Source: Flammulina velutipes (Eukaryota; Basidiomycota; Agaricomycetes; Agaricales; Physalacriaceae). Taken from it: 64,000 bases of DNA. The stretch is taken from positions 558,001-622,000 of the forward strand of contig CM022378.1 in assembly GCA_011800155.1 (NCBI GenBank), in the 5' to 3' direction. Below, piece after piece: positions 32,739 through 45,197 of the stretch. Below the pieces are notes generated by a model. That model saw nothing but the letters and a program-made list of their open reading frames with translations. It was not told the DNA's origin and ran no database searches. The stretch's first letter is position 1; each line of letters opens with the position of its first letter. Position numbers and translations under genes: made by a program.

Positions 32739-35700
32739 GTCGGCAGGAAGAAGAAGAGTTGATAACTATTTTTGCGCCATGTAGACATTTATATGGTGGC
32801 ATTTTATTCACCATTAGATATACGTCGCATTTTTTCTAAACACCTTCCGACTTCCAACTGTAGGAGATACCCTACGACGTTTCATTGTAGAAGTTTGAGG
32901 TTTAGGCGCTGGCTCATCGCTGGTCATGAGACTAGAACTTTCATTTCATGGCTGCGCGGCAGCACCTTTCACGGCTTGCCGTGCCATACATCACCTCGTA
33001 CCCTCCCTTCCTCCCTCCCTTGAACCCTTGAACCCTCTGCCCTTTTGTCGTGGCAGATATCCGAGAGACATCACCTGCAGCTGCCGAGTCATGCAGAGCA
33101 GTGATCTGCTCACACTGAATAATTAACTTACCACGTCTCAACGACGTGCACTGGCATGTTGCATAGATGAAACTCCGGGCCCATCTCTCAGTGCGCGCGC
33201 TAGACCTAGAACGACACTAAGAAACTCCACGTATCTAAGAGGTTTCTAAACGCTAATCCAGCGCGACTATCAGGTGTAACACGACTAACCACTACGGTAA
33301 TTTGAAAATGGTTCGCCACGAACGATCCTCATGATTCAACGATAGGTTCCAGCTCACTATCTGAACAACTCAGTTACTTTTCTTTGCACGAAATAAGAGG
33401 AAAATTCAGTTACTATCAGTCCGAACAGGTCAATTGATTTTTGTCAGACTTCATCTCCACAAAATAGCTGCCGACCTACCACGCGTTCGCAGGTATGGCA
33501 GCCGTTTCCCGCGCGATCTGTTCGTTTTAGCAGCACGTCTACGGAGGTAGGCTAGCAGTTGAGCGCCGAGCTGCTTGTAGCAGATCATGGTAGAGCATCA
33601 GCCAAAATAGGTTTGTAAAAAGAATTAATTCACCTGGTAAAATATTGGGGAGATTTTGGATGGTGTGGACACATCATTGATCGTAAGGAATATAAGTGAC
33701 TATGGTGGGAAATTGGCGCGTTGAATGATCTAGAGTCAGACCTAGACGATAGACATTGTCGATGCGGAGTTTCGGGGTGTTAGAATTCAACGTGTTGCAC
33801 GTATGTACTTACTCGGCTGAAACTAAGATACATCTGGATACTGGGAGGGTTACGCATTCAGCGTAATGGGTGCCCGCAGGGGGCAAATAAGCCAGGGATC
33901 GAAGCCGGGGTCACACTACATTACAGTGTGGCGCGTATGGTAAAGGCGATAGACAAGTTTGGCTATGCAAGACTCAAAGTCGTCCAATCTTCTAGTAAAA
34001 AGGTGAGTCACCCGGGAGCGATCCCTATTGACTAGACAAACACCAGAGACATGAAGACGCGTTCTCATTCGTACGTCGAGACCCACGGTAAAGAACGAAA
34101 TGTGCAAAAAGCTCGTAGGTCAACGAGCTGGCCCGGAGGAACTGTTCCACCGATAGATACGTTCAACTCCCACAGAGGAAACATTGACTCGTCAAGTTAT
34201 TCAATCAACAAAACTATCGCATGAACACTTCTTACTGATAACACTGGCGACCGCTATATTTCTCTTACGCTACGAGCTTACGGCCCTGCCTCTAGCAGGA
34301 ACTCCAGCTCGTCGGGGCTGCACCCCAAACCTCTTCCATTCCTAAAAATGCATAATAATGAATCTACCGGGTCGGCATCTGAGTATCCGGTACCGGTAAG
34401 TAACTGGGCTGAAAGTGTCAACTAGGTGGCTGTACTTGACACTTTCAGCCCAGTTAGTGCCTGCCGGGGAAACCTTTGTCATCGTCACGTCCAATGCTTA
34501 GACGCACCCCGGTCTCGACGTTCAGACATGCGACAATAGGGAGATATGCTCCAAGAATTCTTTGATTTGATGGAGCTGCCAGAACTCCAAGACCCAAGCA
34601 TCCTCTCATTTGCCACTACATTGCTAGACATCTGAGGGGCGGAATCCGGATGGGATTTTGACCTATTGATTTTGACTGGGCTTTTGTGCTAGCACTGGTA
34701 TCCAGCGTTCGACCGACGGTGGTGTGCAGCAAAATTTGAAGCCTTTGTCTATTCGCCGGCAATCCATCATATATCCATCAACTTGCCGCTAGAGCTCAGG
34801 ATCGCCGTCGATATCCCACTGATACGAACATGAAGCACTACCGGACGCGTAGAGAATGGAGAGACAATCGTCTGCTCATTTCCAAGTCCATTTCTGTCCA
34901 TTTGCACCCGCCGGGCGGACCAGCCCTAAGCACATGTTAGACTTCAACCATCACCTTGACCACCATTTCCTCCTTCCTCAACACCTCTACTCGCCATTGC
35001 AAGCATCTACGTACCTCCTCAATTTGCCATTGTGAGATAAGTAGAGCAGATGGCCTCCCTCGGGCGTCGACGACGGCAGAAGAGTCTCCAGTTCCAAAAG
35101 TGACTCGCCGTTGCAATGTAAGTACTTAACGCGCACTCTCTAGAAGCTAGCATTTCATCGACGCTCCTTTCTGATGGCCGTGCCACTGTATATATGTAGC
35201 GCAACGGCACGCGCTGTGGCGCACATCCCACACATCTTGGAACTTGGCGTACATTAACTATGATAGCATAGCGAGCAATCCAGTACCAATACTGTTATAA
35301 TTACTGTTGAGCAGTGTCACCTGAACCCAACGACCTACATATATAACACTCTCTGTGACGCCACGTTTCTCCGAACTGTAAGGATACTGTAAGTTACCAT
35401 TTCGATAGGTTCGGCATGGGGTGTGACCAAGGACGGCGCCGCCGAAATTTTGGTTTCGGGATGTGATCCTTGGACGGCGGACAGATCGGCGGAAAATTAT
35501 TCGGCAGCTGCTTGAAATCTGTAGCACATCAGTGGCGTACAGGAGGAATGAAGCGCGCAGGGGAGTTTGGGAGTAACCAAGATCATAGTGGTGAAAACGA
35601 TCTATTTCGGTGATCAATCTTAATGTAAATGAGTCGCTTGTACGATACCACCACATCCATACTAGCCGAAAAAAAAACACAATATATAGCCCCCTGCTCG

Positions 35701-35903
35701 GACCACTCCTGAAAAGCAAAATACGACTTCGTTACATAAGTGGTTGTGTAGCCACGGACAAAATGGATATTTCGGCGGATTTGAAGGCCTGCAGCGGACT
35801 GCCGAACCGTTCGAGAAGGTACAGTACCATCTAAATCCAGTGGTGTTCTGCATATTATCCAATTTTTCCCCGACCGCGGCCTACCAGTGGATCTCCGAAA
35901 GAT
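32739..35903. other. 3 kb without a supported gene
   Basis: Short scattered frames only. Contains the perfect hairpin at 34401-34456 and a CTCCCTTCCTCCC pyrimidine run near 33000. AT-rich patches and lack of coding periodicity suggest old, degraded DNA. Confidence 0.45.
34401..34456. repeat. Perfect 21-bp inverted repeat (hairpin)
   Basis: Left arm 34401-34421 starts TAACTGGGCTGAAAGTGTCA and is exactly complementary to 34436-34456; the loop is 14 nt. No TA or other duplication is obvious at the outer ends. It has no T-run terminator. It may be a foldback element, a small-RNA precursor or a replication artefact. Confidence 0.85.
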
Positions 35904-36338
35904 TTGCAGCCTTTTGATTTCAGCTGGTATGAATATTTGGTCGGCCTCTGGACTCCGGCAGATTCTGCGTCGTCAGATTTCTACCCCTCAAATGTACCCA
36001 AAACTGTGCCGACACCACTGACGACGCAACGTACAAACTTATTCACTATCTTGACGACGCACACCGTCTCATGGATGGTCGGGAATCGGCTTTCGATACA
36101 TTCTTCCAACGACTCCTAGAAATAACGGGATATTCTGAAAATGTACAATAGTGCCGAGAGGAAGCGAGCTCGCAGTGATATCTACGTTCTCGACGACGCG
36201 AACGAGATCCTCCTCCTTATCCGAAGGAGTAAATACAGCGAGGACCCGTCTGCGCTGGTCACCGGCGCCATTGCCGCCTATCAAGACTATATTCAACGTC
36301 GGAACACGACGCTCGACGAGTTGAAGGCCGATAACTAG
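35904..36338 (+). pseudogene. Fragment of an uncharacterised Agaricomycete protein
   Basis: One frame gives LIHYLDDAHRLMDGRESAFD...LLEITGYSENV and, one base later, another continues as SAERKRARSDIYVLDDANEI followed by LLLIRRSKYSEDP and AIAAYQDYIQ. The second part resembles a mushroom family in which (K/R)TD(V/I)xV-(D)-xxxxLLLxxExK is followed by AIAAxQ. The frame change falls where no intron fits, so it appears broken. Function unknown. Confidence 0.4.
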
Positions 36339-38190
36339 AAGCTGATCTCAGAGTCTCTATTGTTCGCTCGTCATGTACAGTTTCAGATGGTAAACGATGT
36401 GATTATGGTGCAGAAATTATAGTGAGGTAGTACGGTGCGCAGAGCGTGTGGAAGCATGCAGGCAAACTGTCGATAGTTCCTACGTGATCTCGACAAGCGT
36501 GTTAGAGGCAACATAGCAGACAAGTTGCTACGTACACACACCTGGCGTATGCCAACTGCTGGCGACGGCCGCTGCAAGATCCTAATACTGTTACCGGCCG
36601 TTAGGATGTGATAGGCCAAAGTCGCAGCGTCCATTAGCCTGATTATTCGGTCGTTCAAAGACGACAGTCGTTCCGGCATTCAGTGAAGAAGAGACAGGGC
36701 AAAAATTGAGGACACACCGTAGCCTATGACTCTCATCGTCCGCGTCGTCTTTCCAGGTGATCGTGATGGTGCGAACGTTGGAGAAGTTCAAGTCTTCCCG
36801 AAAGATCTAGAACGTCGGGCGCTCCCGACTGCAGGGAAGCTTAGTCACTCACGGCGCAGCACCGACCAATGACGTAACCCTTTTGTTCTTCTTCGTTGCA
36901 CGTCATCATGCATCATGAGTGGGTGACGAGTAACAAACCGACAAGGTGAAAAAATGTACAATTTATTACCCACTGGCACATCTAGATACAATCCTTCAAA
37001 ACTTTTGACCCCATGCGCCCCTCCAAATCCCGAAATGCTGCTAAAAGTAACTGAGAACTTTGAGGACGTTTTTGGAAGCGCGCACAGGACCGACAGGGAA
37101 CCTATGAAGTACTTGCAATTGAGGTAAAAGTGTGGTACCACGTCCTCTGTACTCGCGGACGAAGTGAACGATATCGATCTCTCAGGAATTAGTCAATAAC
37201 GAACGGCATGGGTAACATAAACACACTCACAAGTCGAGGTTTGTCAACAGAGAGATAATGAATTCGGAGGTCGACGACTCCTTCCAAGCACTTTCGACTC
37301 CTCGAGGGATCCGGAGAGACAGTATATCAATGCTCCGCCTCATGACAGTCTCCCCAAAGTCTTCGACATCAGGTAGAGCTGGCACAGGAGCAGGTGCACA
37401 TTGACTGAGGTGTCAATGACGAAGTGGGCGAGCTGCGGTCTGACAGAAGAAAGCCAGGAGGCCAGAGGAGACATCAAGCACCAGTAACGTGAAAAGGTGG
37501 CGTCGCGCAAATTGCATAGTCAGTCTACAGCAATGATTCATCTTGTAAAGCAGAAATGCAGCGCTGAAGGAAGGTAATATTAAGAAGAGGGATATATCCG
37601 AGTCGCAACACGCACCCAGAGGGTCTCAGAGCGGATTGCAGGTATTGTCAGCTAAGACGGAGAGAGATGCAAAGAAACAGTTATGTAGGGTGGTTCTCCG
37701 TCAATAACATAGGATGGTGATTATGAAAATACCGCAGACGAAGACACTATGACTGTGCGTAAGGCCTGCACCAAATTCGTTCGCTCTAGTTCCTTACAGC
37801 GATGGCAAAAGAAAGATATAATTTTTTGAAGACTTACAGCCAAGATAGAATCAAGCAGCCTGTTCAATTAACGATAGAGAGTCTTTTTGTCACGGAGATG
37901 CGGACCGCATTCGTCATTTCCCTGGGCTCCCGAGTCCATAGGGAAACAAAACCTACTCGGTTACGGATGGGGCGCTTCTAGCTATGCCCGGGCGTCTCGA
38001 GTGGACGTCCACGTTGCAAGACTTGGGGAGGTTGAGCTCTACGGAGCTGGCTTACCGAAGATAATAAATCATAAGTCACGCAAATGCATTGCTGGCGCGC
38101 CGCCGCTGTGGTCCCGGGATCAAGTGTAATCTCACGCAATTAAAATCTAGTGTCCGACGTGTAATTTCACTGTATGGTCTTGTTCTCTGG
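36339..38190. other. Decayed F-box/LRR-like remnants, minus strand
   Basis: Isolated minus-strand frames such as NFSNVRTITITWKDDADD (about 36730-36790), GLYLDVPVGNKLYIFSP (about 36990) and SSVELNLPKSCNVDVHSRR (about 38000-38055) look like strands of LRR/F-box-type proteins. They cannot be joined into one gene. The last one has a relative at about 40610-40660. Confidence 0.3.
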
Positions 38191-39922
38191 CTATATCTTC
38201 CTACAACTACGCTTTCTGGTGGAGCGACGTGGACCATGATGCGGGTCATTGTTCACCTTCTCATGCACAAAATATTTTCCGGGTTTATTGGTCCAGGAGA
38301 ATCCACCAGGCTGTACTAGGCGAATCTCTTTCTCCAGGAGAAAGTTTCCAATCTTTAGAATAATCTGAGCTCTCAGAATGCTGGGGAAATATGACACGTA
38401 CTGCAAACCGGGAAATATCTTCGACAGAAAATACCAGAGCGCCTACTTTGAGGTTTCCCGCAAGTAAGGCTGCAATAGCCACGTTGGCTTCAAATCTGGT
38501 TAGCATGGAAATAATCAGTGAATGCCTATTGCCTTACTTTGACTCTGAAAGACTTTATTGTTGACAAGCACCATGTCAGCCTCCTGCAACTCCTCAAGCA
38601 ATCTTTCGCTGGAGAAGATGTCCTCCTGTATGACTGCCATAGGCCCAACATGCAACACACCATGAAGCTTGGCCCTTTCCGTCAACTCTTGCAGGGATTG
38701 GCTGGCGACTTTGCTGGGGCCATTCATTACCTCGATTCCAAAACTCCTGCAACCAGTAGTCAGACTCATTTGCATCACAACATTACCGGTTCCAGATCCC
38801 AAATCCACAAATCTGGAGGTTTCCCGCAAGCCAGCAACTGCAGCCATGTCAGCTATAACTTCACCAGTCAGCTCGCCGTAAACGTTGTCTGAGAAAGGTT
38901 TGTAGCTCCTGAGCGCCTTTAAATATGGACGTGCACAGCGACCATATGTTTCCTCGAGGATTCGGTCGTACGTGGCCGAAGTACTCTCAGGTAACTTCTG
39001 AATCCCCGCGAATATAAGACTAATGGCCTCCACGGAGCTCTTGAACTTTTCCAAGTCACGGTTCTCTTGAGCAGCGTAGATGTCGTTCAACAGGCACTGA
39101 AGACGGTCAGTACATCTGTCGCTAGCGTCAGCCAGAATTTACCTTGCGCTGTGCTCTAGTGGAGTCTCCTAGCATATCTAAACCTTTCAATTAAATCGGT
39201 CAATAAGTCGCAGATATTTATACTGAAGCCTACGTTCACAAGAAACGGTGATTGAAGCTACCAAATCTTCGATGGGATGATAGTTGTGATCGTCGAGCGG
39301 TTGTGCTAGCATGAATCTTGAGGTAGTGTGAGTAAACTCAAGAATAGTGGACAAGAACATAAAAATTACTCCTCTGTTCTTCCAATGGCAGGATAACTGA
39401 TTTTGATCACTGGAAAATCCTGGTGGTCGGATGGAAAATCTGGTGGTCGTTGGAATGGGATGATGTCAAAGAAGAAACTCACAACATTCATACTTATCAA
39501 GGTTGGCCTCCACGACCTGACGCGAAGTCAAGAAAGTAGAATGCTCCGGCACACGAGCATCAGTGAATGTTAAGTTACAGATCGAGAATCTCCAGTAGCT
39601 CCAAGACGGGAGTAGTTTCTCGACGATATCCCTTTCGGTGTACACGATGAAATCTTGTACGGGGGGTAAATTAATTGCAGGCGCTGGGGGCAGTTGTATC
39701 ACAGGGAAGTGTGTAGGTCGTTTGTCAAATGCAAACGAAGCGACGCCGGGAACGATTTTGGTTACTGGGCGACCTTGCCTTCGCGACGATGGATGCGCTG
39801 CTCTAATACCGAGATTTTGTGAACTTGTTGTTCAGCCCTGTCGAGTAGTGCTCCCACCTGTGTCGGCCTACCCGTTCCAGAAGGGTTGAATCTATCTTCT
39901 TTTCGTGTCTGATAGGCGCCAT
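38191..39922 (-). pseudogene. Dot1-like histone H3-K79 methyltransferase, frame disrupted
   Basis: Reading from a start at 39922: a coiled-coil N-terminus (EQQVHKISVLEQRIHRREGK); a linker with PAINLPPVQDF; DFPVIKISYPAIGRTEE; and RFMLAQPLDDHNYHPIEDLV. Then LLNDIYAAQENRDLEKF joins the catalytic core in one long exon (39090-38538): YGELTGEVIADM, FVDLGSGTGNVVMQ (SAM-binding motif I), FGIE, and LVNNKVF, the Dot1 NN motif. Downstream come FEANVAIAALLAGNLKVGAL and GGFSWTNKPGKYFVHEK, the Dot1 end. Two junctions (near 39765 and between 38538 and 38495) fall one base out of frame with every GT-AG choice I tried. The catalytic residues are intact; the gene is either a recent pseudogene or the sequence has indel errors. 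Confidence 0.75.
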
Positions 39923-40725
39923 GGCGTTACCGCTTTTTACCCTTTTTGAATCTTGGTAGTCCAGGACGTAGATCAGGGCCGAACCCGGGACCGAAAAGCC
40001 AACATTCACATGATCTAACGGATTCTTCCGGCTTACGCGCACGTACAGTTAGCATCACAAAAAATGTCCGCGCGATGAAAACCATATATAATCGTAATGA
40101 ATACCTTGCTTTATGGTGCATACTGGATTTATGAGTGATCAATACCTCGACAAGAATAAATACCTGAATTAGAATAAATACCCTATATATTGGATATTAG
40201 GTGGACTCCCCCCACGCATTAAAGATCTGATATATACCCAATGAAAACAGATATGTATACACAACAATAGATACTGCTAGTATTGCACTACAGGCTCTGT
40301 GGTATTAGGATCAGTCACCAGGATAGACGAAACAGCAATGAAATTCTATATAGTACAGCGAACAAAAGTACAGTAGTAGACATACTACATAAGGACACTG
40401 GAGCGATGCAGAACATCAGGGAGCCACGAGCACGTACACACCCCACCACCGTCTTTCTTGGGGACGGCGTCTCAGATACGCGCCAGTGAAACACGAGGGC
40501 GACGCGACCGAATCTATAGCGTCCAATTTCTGTGGCAGGGGTTGTGAGGACGACAAGAGGCAGTGAAGAGGGAGATACCACGGACAAATACATCTTCTGC
40601 CGCGCCGGTGTCTTGAGTGCTAGTGAACGTCCGCGTCGCGACGATGAGCTCTATGGAGCTGGCTTACTGAGAATGATAATCAGTGTCTTATCACCGCGAA
40701 CTATAAGCCTCACCATGATGGGTAT

Positions 40726-41000
40726 TCATCTCTGGCCTACCGCCGCAGTTATAGGATCCTTCATATCCTGGAAGTTGACAACGGTCGTGCGTGTCGAATG
40801 GGGGACGGACATGTGAATATGAGAACATTTCTTGATGCCATAGTCGACGACTCGCCAGAACATTGCCATGGTCACGGCCGTCCGGTCAGAATGTGGATGA
40901 TGAGGGTATGCAGACGGCTTGACGAGAATACGAAGAGGAACATTGATAATATCATCGCCGCCCGGATCGGATAACATAAGACTCGCTAGAAAGTGTGAGT
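40726..41000 (-). pseudogene. LRR/F-box-like remnant
   Basis: The frame encodes DDIINVPLRILVKPSAYPHH then VTMAMFWRVVDYGIKKCSHIHMSV and TTVVNFQDMKDP, which look like LRR/beta-strand units of mushroom F-box proteins. Upstream and downstream exons are not joinable. Low confidence in the family. Confidence 0.3.
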
Positions 41001-41190
41001 ATATGCGTACTATTACTGCATAAAAGACGCACTCTAGCTCCTGAAGCAGCGACTGGGGGCTGTGAAAGCCTTGGCATGGAGCTGAAGACCGCTGAAGGCA
41101 TGCAAGCGACGTGCATGGTTTGGTACCATGCTCGGCAAAATGAGGTGGTTTTCACTGTGGATTCATCAGTTTCTGGACATCGTTAGTCAG

Positions 41191-41532
41191 TCACGACTCA
41201 CTCGTCGTCTCCTTTGTCCTCTGAGCTTCCCTCATATCCTCCATCTCTGCCTCCATCTCTGGTCCGCTGTTGTCCCGTTCGCTCTCGTTATCGCTCTCGT
41301 TGATAGCTTTCAACTCTGTGTCGCAAAATCCTGCTCGATATTTCTGCTCGTCGGAATGTAAGGAAACAGGCGGAGGCGGAGGCAAGGACTTACATGGTTT
41401 CGGGGCATTTTGGCTGCTCTCACTCAGCCCGACTCTCTGGTGCTTCATCGTCTTCGGATGCCGGGCTCTTTTGCATCTGTCTTCAAGGTATGAGCGTCGT
41501 TGGCTCTCGAAGCTGGGCCATCGTTGAATCAC
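41191..41532 (-). CDS. Hypothetical acidic protein
   Basis: A 113-codon frame: basic first third (RRSYLEDRCKRARHPKTMK), a Pro-run (SLPPPPPVSLHSDEQK), then an acidic Glu/Asp/Ser tail. A possible upstream exon at 41490-41570 begins with a Ser/Thr run (seven GGT/ACC-type triplets). Its central DNA resembles 30420-30600. No family recognised; could be the head of a BTB-type protein. Confidence 0.3.
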   Translation of the reverse strand: MIQRWPSFESQRRSYLEDRCKRARHPKTMKHQRVGLSESSQNAPKPCKSLPPPPPVSLHSDEQKYRAGFCDTELKAINESDNESERDNSGPEMEAEMEDMREAQRTKETTSES

Positions 41533-41579
41533 TGGTGGTGGTGGTGGTGGTTGAAGAGGAAGACGCGTCCATGATGTGA

Positions 41580-44491
41580 CATGATGTGATCAATCACGAA
41601 CGCGTCAGTCGCGTCAAGTCAAAACACCCCATGTCGTGTACGGTCACATTCCATCGCTCATCGTTAGTGTGAGATGGTCGAGAAACAGTGATTTCATGAC
41701 TGAATAATTCCCATAAAAGTCACTCCCGGAGATTGCCGAACGAACTTGTACAATTTGCACGTCTGAGACCATTGAAGAGATGTTTTATGCTGAAAGGGAA
41801 AAGGAAGACAGGCCTGACTGGGTTCATGTCAGGCAAGTCAAAGATCTGTACTGGGGTGTCTACCACACAGACAGCAATCTGGGAGTGACGCCGATGAAGG
41901 CGACAAAGTCACAAAGATCATGGTGGCGGCCAGTATGATATTGAGGAGTTGGGTATATCAGGACCTGATTAGAGCTTTAATGCACTTAGATACATTAAAT
42001 ATAAGTGAATAATGCGAAAAGAAACTCTTGAACACCGCCAACATCGAACACTAGCCATCCCGGGCGACACCCTATTCATAGGGTATTTATTCCTACCGTC
42101 GTTCTATTTATGCATCTAAAATACTTCGTTCTATGTATACATTGGGACGTACAGTATTTATTGCACATACTTTGGTCTTTTATCCATGACTGACCTTTAA
42201 CGCGCTCCGACAAATTTTGTGATGCTACGGCAAGTACCCAAAAATTGGGTAACTCGCTGATGCCGCCACATTCCCAATGCTCAAGTTAGTCAAGTAACTT
42301 CCTGTTGTACTCTATGAGTCCGAAGGGCTTCAATAGATAAAAGAATGATGTAAAAATCCTCAGAAATAAGGTCAGAATAGGCCGTACAGTACATGGTACA
42401 TTTCAACTACTTCAAGCTGTTTCTGACCCAAAAATGCAAGGATATTAAAATTTCTTCCACATGTATAGACCGTATAGTGTACATACAACTCGGCAACCCT
42501 CCCCAGGCTAACCTGTGTGTCGAGAATGTGGCGGGAGCGCTGAGTTTCCTGATTTGAGGGGCCCCATCAGTATTTGACATAACGGTGTGGGACCAGTCTA
42601 ATGCCATGAAGCGTTCACACTGCAGATCCCGTTGCAATCCCGCCCGTCCAGTCGTTCCCTCCATCGAATAGTTCGCCCGAGAGCCACCAGCTTTGATCTG
42701 AGCGCCCCCTCGTTCGCAAAGGACGTCCGTGCCATCCTTCTAGTTCAACGCCGCATGGATTCTCAAGTGACAGAATTAAACACGCCAAGCCGCGGAGACA
42801 GGATTGTCATGTAAAGTATGGACGTCAAGTATGGTGGGTGGTGGCTGCAAGCCGACAAACGGGACGGAGACGAGCGCTGGGACATATTCCAAGTACAACG
42901 TAGATCACGTTCCGCAGCCAAAGGTGGAAGCGAACGATTGCTTGCACCAAAGCCAAATGGCATGCAGGCCCTGGATCCTCTGCCGTTCCTGCGCCGTTCA
43001 CCGCCTCATCCAACCGTCCCAAATCATTCAATGCACACTTCAGTGTCCTTCCAAAAGGTCAAGGCGCAGCTGACGACAACGGCATCCACATCCTCATCCT
43101 TAAACCATTCTCCAACGACTTCCGGCCCCACTCGTTCTACAAGATGTGGCCATCGCAGCCTCCTCGTGCTAGAGGACCTTTCCATCCTCTAGATACCCGC
43201 ATCCGCATATACCAGCCAAACGCCCGTCCGAGGCATAGGGCGCGATAAGTTCTCCTTTGTCTCTGAGCAGGAGAACATCGGCGTGATTCGTCGAGTTGAT
43301 ACGATTGAGGGATATCGCGTCACGCAAACTAGAAAGAGGTGGCCAGGTGCCTTGCGCAAGCTGGGATGTGACTGCGGGCAAGAAGAAATTGGAGGAGGAG
43401 GTCGGAGATGGTCATCTTGTGGGTGTACAAGGACGTATGCACGGCGATAAGGGAAAGACTGGAAATGGAGAGACTCGTAGAAGGAGGCATGAATCTGGGA
43501 GACGTGGACAGGCCTGAGAGCGTGAGATGGGCGCGTTGCATCGATGTTGGTCTTTGAGGTTGAACCGGGTTTGGAGGGCACCGAGCCGGAGACTCGGAAC
43601 GCAGGGAGTGAATTGGTGGCCTCGGAGAGGATGGTGCCATCTGTCTTGATAATCGGTCGCCGTCCGAGCAGCAGTCGCCGGGACGTTGCCTGCGAGGGAG
43701 AAGGAAAGTGGTTGCGCAGTTCGAACGGCGGAGTTCCATGCGTTACAACATGGACTGTTGTGTAGGCTGGACGCGAGTGTTTCAGCCCGTTCCTTACGTT
43801 CCTTAGTAGACCTGCTAAACGTCAGCGGGAGCAGATGACGAGGCGATGAACATACCAAGCAGAGCCAAGCATCAATCTAATGGCCCAAAGCTGCACGAGG
43901 TTCTTTCTCTTGTAGGAACTGAGAAACGAACGGAAAGCGGATTAGCAAGTTTGGCCAGACCGTTGTATGCATCGCTACGCACCGGCTTAGATCACCATTG
44001 GGGGAGCGTAGATATTCGTACATCCATCCTTTTCACAGAGGAGTGAGCGACATACGTCCGACGATGGCAGAAGGTGCTTGAAATGAGACCTTGAGAGACG
44101 ATGGCGGTAACTTAGGGAAGGTCGTGTAAGTAAACACGGATCAACAACGCGCCATCACGATCACGCCACCGATGTGAAATTCTTACGCATCTGTTTCTAG
44201 ATTCTACGCGTATAGTAACTGACACGTATCCCGCTGTAAGTAACTAATTGAGGAAAGGTCCATGAAGTGTTTGTTAAATCACCGTGGCGTTCAGTAGATG
44301 CCGCGGCGTGAGGCGCATCGGGCCGGTTCGTGGGAACTTGCCACATTTTCAGAAATGAGCGTCTCATTACCTTGTTCTTCCAGATTCTTATATAAATCAT
44401 TACTTGATTCCTCGCTTCGCATCCTTTTTGACTACCACCCACTCGCTCACCGGCCGCCGCATCTATTTTACGAGTCCGTTCCAAGACTCCT
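41580..44491. other. No supported gene
   Basis: Long overlapping frames exist on both strands at 43169-43860, with no consistent splice chain and no family motif; the longest is a 148-codon minus-strand frame ending at 43412. A possible minus-strand gene here cannot be excluded. Confidence 0.3.
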
Positions 44492-45197
44492 TTGATGGCC
44501 CTACTGAACATGTTTACTGATACTGAATCTTACTCGAGCCGCGCAAGACTGATTCCGCCATCGACCTTCGACTCGGAAACACGCCGCACTGATATAACCT
44601 ATCCCCCAACCGCCCATTGCCATACTCCTGTGAACCGAACTCCACGGGGTACGCTTACTAGTACATTACACACCCCTAACACGCCCAGCTCCTCACACAG
44701 AGCCAGCAGGTTTCGCAGTTGCCACTGGGACTGGCCAACGATAATCCTCGGAATACCCTGTATCCTCGCCTTTCTGGCCTTTGCCATGGGCACAGGCATC
44801 CTCATATGCCTTCTAAGCTTGGCGTTAGGCGACTAGCTCCTTCGCAACCACATCCCCGTCACAGTCACCAAATCCACTTGGATGGACATTAGCGCTTGGG
44901 GCGGAACTATCTTTGGGATCTGTCATTTAGGTCCGATCGTTGCAGGAATTATAATGTACCCCCATGTTACATAGATCTCTGCGGCTATGGACACTCCTTG
45001 TCGTATTATTGTGGCAACCTCTCCTGATCGTCCACGCGGTTGTGGGTGTCTCGTTCTATCGAGAGGCCGACAAGTCTGCGAAGGAAGCCGTTGTTGCGTT
45101 CGCGTCCCTGGGAGGGTTCATTGTAACTTCCATTTTTACTATCGTATTTGCACTTTTCCTTCAATGCCATAGAATGTCAAGAAGTCAAGCTCAATAG
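44492..45197 (+). pseudogene. Multi-pass membrane protein, broken
   Basis: Four hydrophobic segments in order: DWPTIILGIPCILAFLAFAM (with GTGILICLLSL), GGTIFGICHLGPIVAGIIMY, RLWTLLVVLLWQPLLIVHAV and VVAFASLGGFIVTSIFTIVF. The first is followed by an in-frame TAG at 44834-44836, and between the second and third the frame slips by one base at about 44963. No GT-AG intron removes either. The N-terminal region is a Ser/Thr/Pro-rich soluble segment. The family is not recognised; it looks like a recently inactivated membrane protein gene. Confidence 0.5.

Noticed and set aside
33840..33935. tRNA-like GGCTTCGATCCC motif on the minus strand
   Set aside because: No A box at the right spacing and no foldable stems.
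41540..41565. GGT triplet run as a possible functional repeat
   Set aside because: Only six units; it encodes a Thr run in a possible exon and is ordinary low complexity.
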